Positions 32,904 through 41,462 of a DNA stretch of 64,000 nt are shown in pieces. The position numbers and the translations under genes are program-made. The notes beneath the pieces are model-generated. The model was given only the letters and a program-made list of their open reading frames with translations, was not told where the DNA came from and made no database searches. Source of the DNA: Shinella fusca (GTDB lineage: Bacteria > Pseudomonadota > Alphaproteobacteria > Rhizobiales > Rhizobiaceae); NCBI RefSeq assembly GCF_014203155.1, contig NZ_JACHIK010000004.1, positions 124,001 to 188,000 of the forward strand, written 5' to 3'. The first letter of the stretch is position 1. Each line of letters opens with the position of its first letter.

Positions 32904-33581
32904 TCAGTAGCTGCCGCGCGACAGGCAGACGGCCGGAATGGTGCGGGCGACGATGACGAGATCGGAGGCCAGCGACCAGTTGCGGACATAGTGCGTATCG
33001 AAGGCGACGCGCGTCTCGTAGGACACGTCGTTGCGCCCGCTGACCTGCCAGAGCCCGGTGAGGCCGGGACGGGTCTGCAGGTAGTAGACGGCGGCGGCCT
33101 CGTAGAGCTCCAGCTCGTCCTCCACCACCGGGCGCGGGCCGACGAGGCTCATCTCGCCGCGGATGATGTTAATGAGCTGCGGCAGCTCATCGAGGCTGAG
33201 CTTGCGCAGCACGGTGCCGACGACCGTGACGCGCGGATCGTACTGCAACTTGCGCGTGTTGCGCCATTCCTCGTAGGCGGCCGGGTTCTGCTCCAGATAC
33301 TCCTGGAGGAGGGCATCGCCATTTTCCGCCATGGTGCGGAACTTGAGGCAACGGAAGGTCGATCCGTTGTAGCCGATGCGGCGGTGGCCATAGAAGATGC
33401 TGCCGCCGTCGGAATATTTCACGAGTGCCATGACCAGCACGAAGATCGGGCTGAGCAGGACGAGGGCGGCGAGTGCCACCAGAATGTCAAAGCTCCGTTT
33501 CGATATCCCCCCTACCGGCGGAGCACCGGCTGCTGGCGAACTGAAAAGCGGCGAACTGGCCGATCGGGTCGCGGACTTCAT
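32904..33581 (-). CDS. exoY: Undecaprenyl-phosphate galactosephosphotransferase ExoY
   Basis: 225 residues from the ATG with GGAG 8 nt upstream; the ORF extends 19 codons further without homology. Bacterial sugar transferase (WbaP C-terminal type): one membrane anchor ([20 protein letters not shown]), then the cytosolic catalytic part with [29 protein letters not shown] and SLVGPRPV, and [13 protein letters not shown]. It starts succinoglycan synthesis by moving Gal-1-P from UDP-Gal to undecaprenyl phosphate. In S. meliloti it is the main control point, opposed by ExoX, whose gene is divergent here as well. First gene of exoYFQZ. Confidence 0.95.
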   Translation of the reverse strand: MKSATRSASSPLFSSPAAGAPPVGGISKRSFDILVALAALVLLSPIFVLVMALVKYSDGGSIFYGHRRIGYNGSTFRCLKFRTMAENGDALLQEYLEQNPAAYEEWRNTRKLQYDPRVTVVGTVLRKLSLDELPQLINIIRGEMSLVGPRPVVEDELELYEAAAVYYLQTRPGLTGLWQVSGRNDVSYETRVAFDTHYVRNWSLASDLVIVARTIPAVCLSRGSY

Positions 33582-33759
33582 AGAGATGGCTCCATTGGAT
33601 TTGCGATTTGGTCGGGTCCTTGGGACGCGTTCGAACATCCAACGGGGAGTGTATGGTCACAGTTTGTTTTTTGAAGCGCGGGCCGGGGATAAAGATTCCA
33701 GACGGCGAATTTGAGAAGATTTTAATGTCCTAAATTTCGATTCCTCTTCTCTCTCCTTC

Positions 33760-33788
33760 AGTATAGTTTCGACCAATTGCAAATAACC
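33760..33788 (-). promoter_or_regulatory. Candidate exoY promoter
   Basis: On the minus strand, TATACT sits 17 nt downstream of GGTTAT. The -10 box is embedded in CGAAACTATAC, identical to the element on the other strand at 33857-33867. The -35 match is poor, which would suit an activator-dependent promoter. Confidence 0.4.
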
Positions 33789-33839
33789 TCCCGCAATACG
33801 CCCGCATCAATACGGAATCCGCCCGCGACATCACGTCTT

Positions 33840-33868
33840 TTGACATAGTGCCAGAGCGAAACTATACG
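33840..33868 (+). promoter_or_regulatory. Candidate sigma-70-like promoter facing exoX
   Basis: TTGACA (33840-33845), a 17-nt spacer and TATACG (33863-33868). The -35 box is a perfect consensus and the -10 box matches four of six positions. The start of transcription would be about 400 nt before exoX. Confidence 0.5.
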
Positions 33869-33953
33869 TGATTTTACATCGGCCGCAGAACGTTCCTGCC
33901 TGTTTCCCGTACGAAAGACGTTCGATGGAAGGACAATTTCGCAACGCAATATC

Positions 33954-33970
33954 ATTTTGCAGTGCAAAAT
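33954..33970. promoter_or_regulatory. Perfect 17-bp palindrome, candidate operator
   Basis: ATTTTGCA-G-TGCAAAAT, eight perfectly paired positions on each side of a central base, about 85 bp downstream of the putative exoX-ward promoter. Such symmetry suggests a dimeric regulator site; the protein is not identifiable from the sequence. Confidence 0.45.
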
Positions 33971-34274
33971 TTTCAGACCGGCGATTCTCGAATTGTAACA
34001 AAAGTTGATCGCGCCATCCTTCCCGCGCAACCCCTCGAGTGCAGCCCGGAATGGCGTTTCGCGTCATCGGGGTGGCTTTCCTGCGAACCCTCTCCAACCG
34101 TGTCGGAATCAGGGCAAAAACGGGAGCGGGCGATTCCGATTAACCGAAGCACAACACAAACCGGCGAGAATCAGGAACCCGTCCCGCTTGCGTCTGGTTA
34201 ATACCAGTGATTGCACGGATGGCGGCGGCATCCTATAGTCCTCGGGAGCCTCAGAGGAGAAGGCAGTTCCACCG

Positions 34275-34598
34275 ATGAAACGCACGCAGGAAACCAGATG
34301 GCGGGAAAGCCCGGCTTACGGGCCGCGTTTCTTCCTGAGCATGGTTTTCGCGCTGGCGGCATTCGCGGTCGTTACCTACCTCTCCAGCGGTTCGCTCGCC
34401 ACGACCGCGATCCAGACCCTCATCTGCGCCGTTCTCATCCAGGTCGGCTATTTCGTTGCGGTGCTCTTCCTCGTCCGGCGGACCGCCAGGGCCCGCAAGG
34501 CCGATTTCGAGGGCGGCGCGCGCGGCGCATCGGGCCTCGACAAGACCAAGACGCAGGTCCCCGTCTCGATGAACAAGCCCGGCCACTCGCAATCCTGA
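34275..34598 (+). CDS. exoX: Exopolysaccharide production repressor ExoX
   Basis: 107 residues with two hydrophobic segments (about 19-38 and 44-67) and a polar C-terminal tail, the architecture of ExoX/PsiA-type small inner-membrane proteins. The charged VRRTARARKADFEGG stretch after the second helix fits. In Rhizobium and Sinorhizobium these proteins lower exopolysaccharide synthesis post-translationally, through an antagonistic balance with ExoY. Position between exoY (divergent) and exoU matches S. meliloti exactly. The RBS is weak: AGGAG lies about 17 nt upstream of the ATG. Confidence 0.9.
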   Translation: MKRTQETRWRESPAYGPRFFLSMVFALAAFAVVTYLSSGSLATTAIQTLICAVLIQVGYFVAVLFLVRRTARARKADFEGGARGASGLDKTKTQVPVSMNKPGHSQS

Positions 34599-34687
34599 CC
34601 CGAGGGGCCGTTTTTGTGCCCCTTTCCCCTTTCATGCTGCGTTGCAGCGCGGCCCGCCGCGCCTTCAACGCGTGAAAGGGGGTTGCC

Positions 34688-35680
34688 GTGACCCGAAACG
34701 AGACGGTCTGCGTCATCATTGCCGCGAAGAATGCGGAAGAAACCATCGGCCGCGCCGTGCGCTCGGCACTGGCCGAGCCGGAGGTGGCGGAAGTCGTGGT
34801 CGTGGACGACGGCTCGGGCGACCGCACCATGGCGGCGGCCGGCGCTGCCGACGACGGCAGCGGGCGGCTCGACATCGTCCGCTTCCCGGCCAATCGCGGG
34901 CCATCGGCCGCGCGCAACCATGCGATCAGCCATTCCCGCGCGCCGCTGATCGCCATTCTCGATGCGGACGATTTCTTCTTTCCCGGCCGCTTCCGGCCCA
35001 TGCTGGCCTGCCGGGACTGGGACTTCATCGCCGACAACATCGCCTTCATGGAGCGCGCCGAGCCCGCCCGCCTGCCGGCGGACTTCGCCCCCAATCCGCG
35101 CCCGCTCGACCTCGAAGCCTTCGTTCTCGGCAATATCTCCCGCCGCGGCGCGGCGCGCGGGGAGCTCGGCTTTCTCAAGCCCGTCATGCGCCGCGCCTTC
35201 CTCACCGCCCACGGCCTTGCCTATCGCGAGGACATGCGGCTCGGCGAGGACTACGACCTCTATGTCCGGGCGCTGATGGCGGGCGCGCGCTACACGCTCA
35301 TCGAAAGCTGCGGCTACGGCGCGGTGATCCGCGCCGATTCGCTGAGCGGCCGGCACCGCACGAAGGACCTCGAAGCGCTGCTTGGAGCGGAGCATGCGAT
35401 CCTCTCGGCGGGGAATGTGCCTTCCGGCGCGGCGGACGCGATGCGCCGGCACCATCGGCAGATCGGCCGGCGGCATGCCCTGCGCGCTTTCCTCGACCGC
35501 AAGCGTGCGGACGGCATGGGCGGGGTGCTCGCCTATGCGCTGGAAAACCCCGCCGCCATGCCGGCCATTGCCGGCGGCATCCTGCGCGACAAGCTGGCAG
35601 CGGCGCAGCGGCGCGTGAAGCCGCCGCAACCCGCCCCGAAGGGCGGGCTGCGCTACCTCCTGCCCGTCGATCAGAAATAG
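34688..35680 (+). CDS. exoU: Succinoglycan glucosyltransferase ExoU
   Basis: 330 residues from a GTG start with AAGGGGG upstream. GT-A family 2 fold: VCVIIAAKNAEETIGRAVRS, VVVVDDGSGDRT, the metal-binding ILDADDFFFPGR and a C-terminal RLGEDYDLYVRAL segment with the catalytic-type acid. In S. meliloti ExoU adds the sixth sugar to the lipid-linked octasaccharide. It follows exoX by 89 nt on the same strand and its 3' end overlaps the exoV stop by 10 nt, tail to tail. GT2 sequence alone does not fix the acceptor; synteny does. Confidence 0.88.
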   Translation: MTRNETVCVIIAAKNAEETIGRAVRSALAEPEVAEVVVVDDGSGDRTMAAAGAADDGSGRLDIVRFPANRGPSAARNHAISHSRAPLIAILDADDFFFPGRFRPMLACRDWDFIADNIAFMERAEPARLPADFAPNPRPLDLEAFVLGNISRRGAARGELGFLKPVMRRAFLTAHGLAYREDMRLGEDYDLYVRALMAGARYTLIESCGYGAVIRADSLSGRHRTKDLEALLGAEHAILSAGNVPSGAADAMRRHHRQIGRRHALRAFLDRKRADGMGGVLAYALENPAAMPAIAGGILRDKLAAAQRRVKPPQPAPKGGLRYLLPVDQK

Positions 35681-36600
35681 GCGCGGCGAACGCCTTCCAG
35701 CACCGCATGGAAGCGCGCCTTGCGCTCGCGAAGGCGCGTATCGCTGCTGAGTTGCGGCTCGGCCCGGGCCGCCTGCCACAGCGCCAGCGTCGATGGCACC
35801 GCAAGGGCATGCTTGGCCGCATGGCGCAGGCCCGACCGGGGCGGCGCCTCGGCAACGGCGACCGCATTCCCCTCCGCCACCGCGGGCGCCGCCCCCTCGT
35901 AGTCGACGCCCCAGAAGCGGGCGCCCTTGACGATCGCCTCGGCCCTCGTGGAGATGGGGATGCGCCGGGGCCTATGCTCGACACCGAGCGTTGCGGCCCA
36001 GTCCCGCCATTTGAAGCTGTTGATGTTGGCGGAGGTCGAGACCGCCACCCACGGCACGCGGAAGGCGTCGGCGAGGATGGCGCCGTGCATGGATTCGGCG
36101 ACGATCAGCTCGGATTGCGCGATCTTGCGGATCACCGCCTTCGCCTCGCCGCGCGGATCGATATAGTCGAGGCCCGCCGCCTTGCAGACGGCCGGCCAGA
36201 GCCCCGCCACCGCCGATTCCCAATGGGGAACGAAGGCGCGCTTGTAGCGCTTCAGCCGGTCCGTAAAGTCCGGCATGTCGGCGACCATCACCGCCGGATC
36301 GACAATGCCGAGCTCCTCGCGCACGCCCACCTTTTCGGCCGTCAGCGGCCCCCGCACGCAGCGGATGTCCCAGAGGTCCCTGTCGCGCATATCCGGCGGG
36401 CTGCCGTAGCCGAAGCCGCTGCCGAGCACCAGCTTGCGGCCCTCCTTCGGCAGGAGGGCGCTGTTCAGCACCGTGCCGACGCCGACGAGAAGCACGTCCG
36501 GATGCACCTCGCGGAACCCCGGCAGCAGGAAATCCCAGAGCCAGAGATTGAGGTCGTCACCGAAATTGCCGTGCTGCGATTCCCAGTAATAGGGCTTCAT
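35671..36600 (-). CDS. exoV: Succinoglycan pyruvyltransferase ExoV
   Basis: 309 residues from the ATG with AAGGAG 6 nt upstream. Polysaccharide pyruvyl transferase family: MKPYYWESQHGNFGDDLNLW, VLLVGVGTVLNSALL, LVLGSGFGYGSPP, DIRCVRGPLTAEKVG and SELIVAESMHGAILADAFRVP, where the SMHG histidine is the conserved active-site element of the family. It adds the ketal pyruvate to the terminal glucose of the repeating unit from phosphoenolpyruvate. It follows exoW on the minus strand (25 nt). The C-terminal about 40 residues are Ala/Arg-rich and less conserved. Confidence 0.92.
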   Translation of the reverse strand: MKPYYWESQHGNFGDDLNLWLWDFLLPGFREVHPDVLLVGVGTVLNSALLPKEGRKLVLGSGFGYGSPPDMRDRDLWDIRCVRGPLTAEKVGVREELGIVDPAVMVADMPDFTDRLKRYKRAFVPHWESAVAGLWPAVCKAAGLDYIDPRGEAKAVIRKIAQSELIVAESMHGAILADAFRVPWVAVSTSANINSFKWRDWAATLGVEHRPRRIPISTRAEAIVKGARFWGVDYEGAAPAVAEGNAVAVAEAPPRSGLRHAAKHALAVPSTLALWQAARAEPQLSSDTRLRERKARFHAVLEGVRRAYF

Positions 36601-36625
36601 ATCCTCTCCTTGGAAAAAGGTTGGC

Positions 36626-37585
36626 TCAGCGGGAAAGTTTTCCCACGGCAAGGGCGAAGGCGCTCGTGAAGAGGCGCGGATCGCGGATCGCCCAGCGGGC
36701 GAGCATGTCGAATTGCGGCAGCTTGCGACGCTTGACGCGCCGGGCCTGGCTCCACAGCGCCTGACGCCGCGCCGTCTGCTTGTAGGAGCGCAGCGAGGCG
36801 ATCTCGGCCGGCCGCTCGGCAAAGCGTTGCTCCAGCCGGTCGAGCGCCACCCAGGTGTTGAACTGCTGGTGCAGGAACTGCGGCGAATCGTTGTCGACGC
36901 CGTGGAAGATGTTGAGCCCCTCGCCGCGCACGGCGCCGGCGGCCGCGCTCAGCACCACCCGCCGGGCGGCGAGCACGCAGTCGCAGAAGAAGAGCACGTC
37001 TTCCGCCGCAAGCCGCAGCGCCGCGTCGAAGCGCACGCGCTCGAACAGCGGCCGGCCGATCACCATCGCGGAGAGGTGGAGGAAGCTCCAGTTCTTCAGC
37101 ATGACCTGCGTGAGGCCGGGAATCTCGATCAGCGGCGGATCGTCAGAAAGCCGGACGACGGCCTCGCTCGCCGCAAGATCCGCGACGCCGAAATGATAGT
37201 AGAATTCATCGCCGCCGGTGATCGAGGCGAAATAGCAATCGGCGTTAAAACGCGTCATCGCCGCCTCCGCCGCGGCAAGGTGGCCCGGCGTCCAGGTGTC
37301 GTCCGAATCGAGGAAGGCGACAAGCTCGGTCTGCGCCGAAACATGGTCGAGCCCGGCATTGCGGGCACCGCCGGGGCCGGCATTTTCCTGGCGCACGACG
37401 CGCACGCGCGCCTGCTGCGCCTCGCAAAAGTCAATCAGGTCGCCATCGGCCGGATACGGGGATTCGTCGTCGACGACAATGACGTCGAAGTCCTTGAAAC
37501 TCTGGGCAAAAACCGACGTGAGCGCACGCCTGAGGATACCCGGCTCCTTCTGGTAGAAGGGGATGATTACTGTCAGCTTCGCCAT
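36626..37585 (-). CDS. exoW: Succinoglycan glucosyltransferase ExoW
   Basis: 319 residues, the same length I recall for S. meliloti ExoW. GT2 fold: [51 protein letters not shown] and the metal-binding AFLDSDDTWTPGHL. The late LAAEDVLFFCDCVL segment supplies the conserved acid. It adds the seventh sugar of the octasaccharide in S. meliloti. It is divergent from exoT across 123 bp, where both promoters must lie, and is cotranscribed with exoV. Confidence 0.9.
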   Translation of the reverse strand: MAKLTVIIPFYQKEPGILRRALTSVFAQSFKDFDVIVVDDESPYPADGDLIDFCEAQQARVRVVRQENAGPGGARNAGLDHVSAQTELVAFLDSDDTWTPGHLAAAEAAMTRFNADCYFASITGGDEFYYHFGVADLAASEAVVRLSDDPPLIEIPGLTQVMLKNWSFLHLSAMVIGRPLFERVRFDAALRLAAEDVLFFCDCVLAARRVVLSAAAGAVRGEGLNIFHGVDNDSPQFLHQQFNTWVALDRLEQRFAERPAEIASLRSYKQTARRQALWSQARRVKRRKLPQFDMLARWAIRDPRLFTSAFALAVGKLSR

Positions 37586-37708
37586 CTTTTCGTCCCTGTG
37601 GTTTCTCTAGAAAGAGGTTCGTCTGGTCTCCTCCCACCGGGGCGCGGCCGTTTCCGGCGCAGGCTTGTCGTCGTCGTCAAAGCTCCTTTTGCGAAACAGG
37701 AATCCGCC

Positions 37709-39187
37709 ATGTCCCAGCCCGTGAATGCAAGATCGGTTACCCGGAACGTCGGCTGGAGCGTCCTATCCAAGACAAGCACATTCGGGCTTAAGTTTGTCAC
37801 CGTGCCCATTCTCGCCCGGCTCCTGACGCCGGAAGAGTTCGGCGCGGTGGCCGTCGCGCTCGCCGTCGTGCAGTTCCTCGCCATGATCGGCGGGGCGGGC
37901 CTGGCCTCCGCCCTCATCCTTGAGCCGAAGGAGGATGCCGAGACGATCCACTCGGTCTTCTGGGCCAATCTCGCCCTCGCCTTTTCGATGGCGGCGGGGC
38001 TCTACGTCTTCGCCGAGCCGCTTGCCGGCTGGTTCGGCGCATCGGACGCCGCATACCTTCTGCGCCTCATGTGCCTGCTCATTCCGCTCCAGCTCGCCGG
38101 CGACGTCGCCTATGCGCTCGTCGCCCGGCGCATGCAGTTCAGCCGGGATGCGCTGTGGAGCATGATCTCCGAATCGATCGCGGCGATCGCCGCCGTGGTC
38201 CTCGCGCTCGTAGGCTTCGGGATCTGGGCGCTGGTCGCGCAGCTTTTCGTGGCCGGGGCGATCCGGCTTGTCGGGCTCTTCTTCGTCTCACGCTACCTGC
38301 CGCGCCTCCGCTTCCGCCTGGAGGGCGTCGTGCGCCTTGCGCGCTTCAGCCTCGGACTGATGGGCTCGGAAGTCGCCAACTTCGTCACCTTCCAGTCGCC
38401 CATGGTGGTGATCTCGCGCTTCCTCGGCCTTGCCGATGCCGGCGCCTACTCCGCCGCCAACCGCTTTTCCAGCATCCCGAACCAGGTGGTGCTCTCCGGC
38501 GTGATGGGCGTGCTCTTTCCCGCCTTCAGCACGATGATGCACGACCGGGAGCGCCGCTCGCAGGCGCTGATGCTGAGCACGCAGGTGACGACCCTCATGC
38601 TCGCGCCGATGATGTTCGGCCTGTGGGCGCTCGCAAAACCCTCCATGCTGCTGCTGTTCGGCCCGCAATGGGCCGCGGCCTGGCCGGTGCTCGGCCTGCT
38701 CGCCCTTTCCAAGGGCCTCCTGACGCCCTGCAGCACCTTCATTCCCTACCTCAAGGGCTCCGGCCACGGCGGGGCGCTGTTCTGGTGGGCCGTCGGCCGC
38801 GCCGCCGCCACCACCGCCGCCGTCGCCTGGGGCGCGCATGACGGCACGCTCATCGAAGCCATGGTCGCGCTCTGCCTCGTCAACGCCGTCGTGCTTGTCG
38901 GCTATTCCTGGGTGGTGTTCCGGGCGGACGGCACGCCCTTCCTCTCCGGCTTCTACCGCTCGGTCCGCCCCATGCTGACGGCCGCCCTGATGGCGTTCGC
39001 CGTGCGCCTTGCGCTCGACCACTACCTCGCCCAGCACGTCCACCCGGTCCTGCAGGTCGGCATCGGCATCGCGCTCGGCGGCCTCCTCTACGCGGTCCTC
39101 GTCCTTCTCACCGAGGGTCCGCTGTTGAGGAAGCTCCTCGAACTCGTCCGCCGGCCGAGGACCGCCGCCGTCGCCAGCCTGCCTTGA
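37709..39187 (+). CDS. exoT: Succinoglycan flippase-type transporter ExoT
   Basis: 492 residues from the ATG with AGGA 8 nt upstream; the longer frame runs antisense through exoW and is not credible. MOP/PST superfamily (Wzx-like) with about 12-14 membrane helices: the N-terminal TRNVGWSVLSKTSTFGLKFV and ILARLLTPEEFGAVAVALAV motifs are diagnostic. It is thought to move lipid-linked succinoglycan units or oligomers across the inner membrane; in S. meliloti exoT mutants are altered in low-molecular-weight product. It is followed by a 351-bp gap where S. meliloti has exoI. Confidence 0.92.
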   Translation: MSQPVNARSVTRNVGWSVLSKTSTFGLKFVTVPILARLLTPEEFGAVAVALAVVQFLAMIGGAGLASALILEPKEDAETIHSVFWANLALAFSMAAGLYVFAEPLAGWFGASDAAYLLRLMCLLIPLQLAGDVAYALVARRMQFSRDALWSMISESIAAIAAVVLALVGFGIWALVAQLFVAGAIRLVGLFFVSRYLPRLRFRLEGVVRLARFSLGLMGSEVANFVTFQSPMVVISRFLGLADAGAYSAANRFSSIPNQVVLSGVMGVLFPAFSTMMHDRERRSQALMLSTQVTTLMLAPMMFGLWALAKPSMLLLFGPQWAAAWPVLGLLALSKGLLTPCSTFIPYLKGSGHGGALFWWAVGRAAATTAAVAWGAHDGTLIEAMVALCLVNAVVLVGYSWVVFRADGTPFLSGFYRSVRPMLTAALMAFAVRLALDHYLAQHVHPVLQVGIGIALGGLLYAVLVLLTEGPLLRKLLELVRRPRTAAVASLP

Positions 39188-39538
39188 GCCCGCCCCAATT
39201 CCGGCCCGGCCGGCCCCAATCGCGATTCTCCCCGGCAGGATAGCCGAGGAACCCCGAAAAAATTTCGGCCCCGCCTGCACCCAGAAATTGCGTATAGATC
39301 AGTATATGCGAATAGTCCGCAAGGTATTGAAGGCCACCGGATCGCACTTGCTTTCCCACGCCGGAAAAGACTGATTTCAAGCTCTGCCGCTCCGGCGGAG
39401 TTTGCTGCAATGCAACCTTCCGAACCGACAAGTTTGCTGCGCCGCCATATTTTTCGCCCGCCCGTCACCCACACTTCTCTTCGCAGACGCAAGTCTCAAC
39501 TTGTTTGAACGCCGTCCAGGGGGGACGGCCGGCAGAGG
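39188..39538. other. 351-bp gap between exoT and exoH; no exoI
   Basis: No frame in this gap has an RBS or recognisable protein motif, and no thermonuclease-like ExoI remnant was found in any frame. A small hairpin CCGAAA-aaa-TTTCGG lies at 39254-39268 after exoT. A second, GCCGTCC-aggg-GGACGGC (39511-39529, loop 5 nt), ends 9 nt before the exoH GTG. The gap probably holds the promoter for exoHKLAMONP; I could not pick out its -35/-10 boxes. Confidence 0.55.
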
Positions 39539-40672
39539 GTGACGGACATCGTGGATATCGACGCGACCGTTTCAGCGCGCATCAACCTCATGCGCATCGT
39601 GCTGATCTCCGGGATCATCTTCGTGCATGTTCCCTACGATCCGGCGACGAGCCCCTATGCGGGCACGTTCGGCGGGCTCGACTGGCTGCGGGTGTTCCTC
39701 GCCGACAGCCTCTTTCGCATCGGCGTGCCGTGCCTCAGCGCCATTTCCGGCTACCTGCTTTTCCACCGCGGCCTTGCGGCCTTCGACTATCGCAAGACCC
39801 TGCGCGGCAAGGCCTCGACGATCCTCCTGCCCTTCCTTCTGTGGAACACCGCCTTCCTCGTGCTGGTCTATGCCGCGCAGTCGCAGGGCATCGGCTTCGG
39901 CTACCTGCCGGACGTCGTGCATGCCGGCCCGCGCGACTGGATGAACCTCGCCCTTGCCGTCGAGGCCTGGCCGATCAACATCCCGCTCTATTTCCTGCGC
40001 GATCTCCTGCTCTGCCTCGTCCTCTCGCCGCTGATCGCCTTTGCCGTCCGGCGCTATCCGCGCATCGTGCTCGCCCTGATGCTGGCCTATGCGGTGCTGC
40101 CGCTGCCGAACGGCATCTTCCTCAAGAAATCCATCCTGTTCGGCTTCAGCCTCGGCGCCGCGCTCGCCCTGCACCGCGTCGACATCAGGCACCTCGACCG
40201 CTTCGCCGTTCCGGTCGTCGCCGCCGCGCTCGCCATGGCCGTGCTCCTCTCCTTCGCGCTCTATGCCTACGGCCCGGATTTCCCGGCCTGGCTCGACATG
40301 CTGCGAAGCCTTGCGGCGATTGCCGGCATCTTCGGCGCCTGGGCGCTTTCCGCGCTGCTCATCCGCACCGGCACCGGCCGGGCGCTGTCGCGGCTCGGCG
40401 GCCTCAGCTTCTGGATCTTCTGCGGCCATTACCCGTTGCTCATCCTGTTCTGGATGGTGTGGAACCGGCTCGGCATTCCGGACTACCCGCTGTTCTACGC
40501 CGCAAGCCCGGTTCTCGCCCTTACCATCCTCGTATCGACCCACGCAGCGGCACGGCGCTTTGCGCCCGGCCTTTCCGCCGTCCTCACCGGCCGCCGCATG
40601 GGCGGCCAGAAACGGCCCGTGGCCGGCCATCCGCAGATGAAGCCCGCCGGCTCCATCGCCCAACGGAGGTGA
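39539..40672 (+). CDS. exoH: Succinoglycan succinyltransferase ExoH
   Basis: 377 residues, acyltransferase-3 family membrane protein with about ten helices. ARINLMRIVLISGIIFVHVP holds the conserved histidine, followed by RIGVPCLSAISGYLLF and a C-terminal LSFWIFCGHYPLLI. In S. meliloti ExoH adds succinate, which is needed for symbiotically active low-molecular-weight succinoglycan. The start is ambiguous: a GTG at 39539 directly abuts AGAGG, and a GTG at 39551 has AGAGGG 11 nt upstream. Synteny with exoK supports the identity. The final 25 residues are basic and probably disordered. Confidence 0.9.
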   Translation: MTDIVDIDATVSARINLMRIVLISGIIFVHVPYDPATSPYAGTFGGLDWLRVFLADSLFRIGVPCLSAISGYLLFHRGLAAFDYRKTLRGKASTILLPFLLWNTAFLVLVYAAQSQGIGFGYLPDVVHAGPRDWMNLALAVEAWPINIPLYFLRDLLLCLVLSPLIAFAVRRYPRIVLALMLAYAVLPLPNGIFLKKSILFGFSLGAALALHRVDIRHLDRFAVPVVAAALAMAVLLSFALYAYGPDFPAWLDMLRSLAAIAGIFGAWALSALLIRTGTGRALSRLGGLSFWIFCGHYPLLILFWMVWNRLGIPDYPLFYAASPVLALTILVSTHAAARRFAPGLSAVLTGRRMGGQKRPVAGHPQMKPAGSIAQRR

Positions 40673-40674
40673 CA

Positions 40675-41451
40675 ATGCACATTCCCCTGAGAAAGACCTT
40701 CTGCGCCGCCGCGCTTCTGCTTTCCGCCGGCCCGCTCGCCGCGCAGGACGGCGCGAACGGCGCCTCCTTCGTGGAAGAATTCGACCGGCTCGACACCGCC
40801 TTCTGGTACGTCTCCGACGGCTGGAACAACGGCGCACACCAGAATTGCACCTGGTCGAAGAACGAGGTCTCGGTGGAGGGCGGCAGGCTGTCGCTCGCCT
40901 TCGACGCAAGGCCCGCCGGCGACCGCCGATATGCCTGCGGCGAGATCCAGACCCGCAAGCGCTACGGCTACGGCACCTACGAGGTGCGCATGAAGGCCGC
41001 GACGGGCCCGGGCCTCAACTCGGCCTTCTTCACCTTTATCGGCCCCACCGACAAGAAGCCGCACGACGAGATCGATTTCGAGGTCCTCGGCAAGGATACG
41101 AACCGCGTGCAGCTCAACCAGTACGTCGCCGGCAAGGGCGGCAACGAGAAGCTGGTGTCCGTGAAGGGCGGCGCCGACAGCGGCTTCAACGACTATGCCT
41201 TCGTCTGGCAGAAGGATCGCCTGCGCTACTACGTCAACGGCGCGCTCGTGCACGAGGTGACGGATCCGCAGAAGTTGCCGTCGAATGCCCAGAAGGTCTT
41301 CCTCTCGCTCTGGGGCACCGACACGCTTTCCGACTGGATGGGCCGCTTCGCCTTTGCCGGCAAGGCGACGCTCCAGGTGGAGCGCATCGCTTTCACCGCC
41401 GAGGGCGAGCCCTGCCAGTTCGACGGCTCCGTCGCCTGCCTCGTGAACTGA
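40675..41451 (+). CDS. exoK: Secreted succinoglycan-cleaving beta-glycanase ExoK
   Basis: 258 residues with a signal peptide (about 1-23). GH16 catalytic motif DEIDFE with Glu132, Asp134 and Glu136; the substrate cleft is marked by FWYVSDGWNNGAHQNCTW, YGYGTYEVRMKAA and the C-terminal LSLWGTDTLSDWMG. ExoK cuts nascent succinoglycan to the low-molecular-weight form in S. meliloti. CGGAGG lies 6 nt upstream, and only 2 nt separate it from exoH. All catalytic residues are present. Confidence 0.93.
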   Translation: MHIPLRKTFCAAALLLSAGPLAAQDGANGASFVEEFDRLDTAFWYVSDGWNNGAHQNCTWSKNEVSVEGGRLSLAFDARPAGDRRYACGEIQTRKRYGYGTYEVRMKAATGPGLNSAFFTFIGPTDKKPHDEIDFEVLGKDTNRVQLNQYVAGKGGNEKLVSVKGGADSGFNDYAFVWQKDRLRYYVNGALVHEVTDPQKLPSNAQKVFLSLWGTDTLSDWMGRFAFAGKATLQVERIAFTAEGEPCQFDGSVACLVN

Positions 41452-41462
41452 GAGTGCTGCCG

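Larger units (their letters stand above)
33582..34274. other. 693-bp regulatory region between exoY and exoX
   Basis: The longest gene-free stretch in the window and clearly more AT-rich than its surroundings. Short frames here (for example near 33758-34030) have no RBS and no coherent composition. It contains two mirrored promoter-like elements (33760-33788 and 33840-33868) and a perfect 17-bp palindrome (33954-33970). The equivalent region in S. meliloti carries the exoX and exoY promoters and is a target of regulators of exopolysaccharide synthesis. A long leader of roughly 400 nt for exoX and 170 nt for exoY is implied. Confidence 0.7.

Noticed and set aside
33758-34201. Short frames on both strands in the exoY-exoX region (possible small protein)
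   Set aside because: No RBS, no conserved pattern, and they overlap promoter-like and palindromic elements.
39088-39492. Minus-strand frame as a possible exoI remnant
   Set aside because: It reads antisense into exoT and shows no nuclease motif; I found no exoI similarity in any frame.
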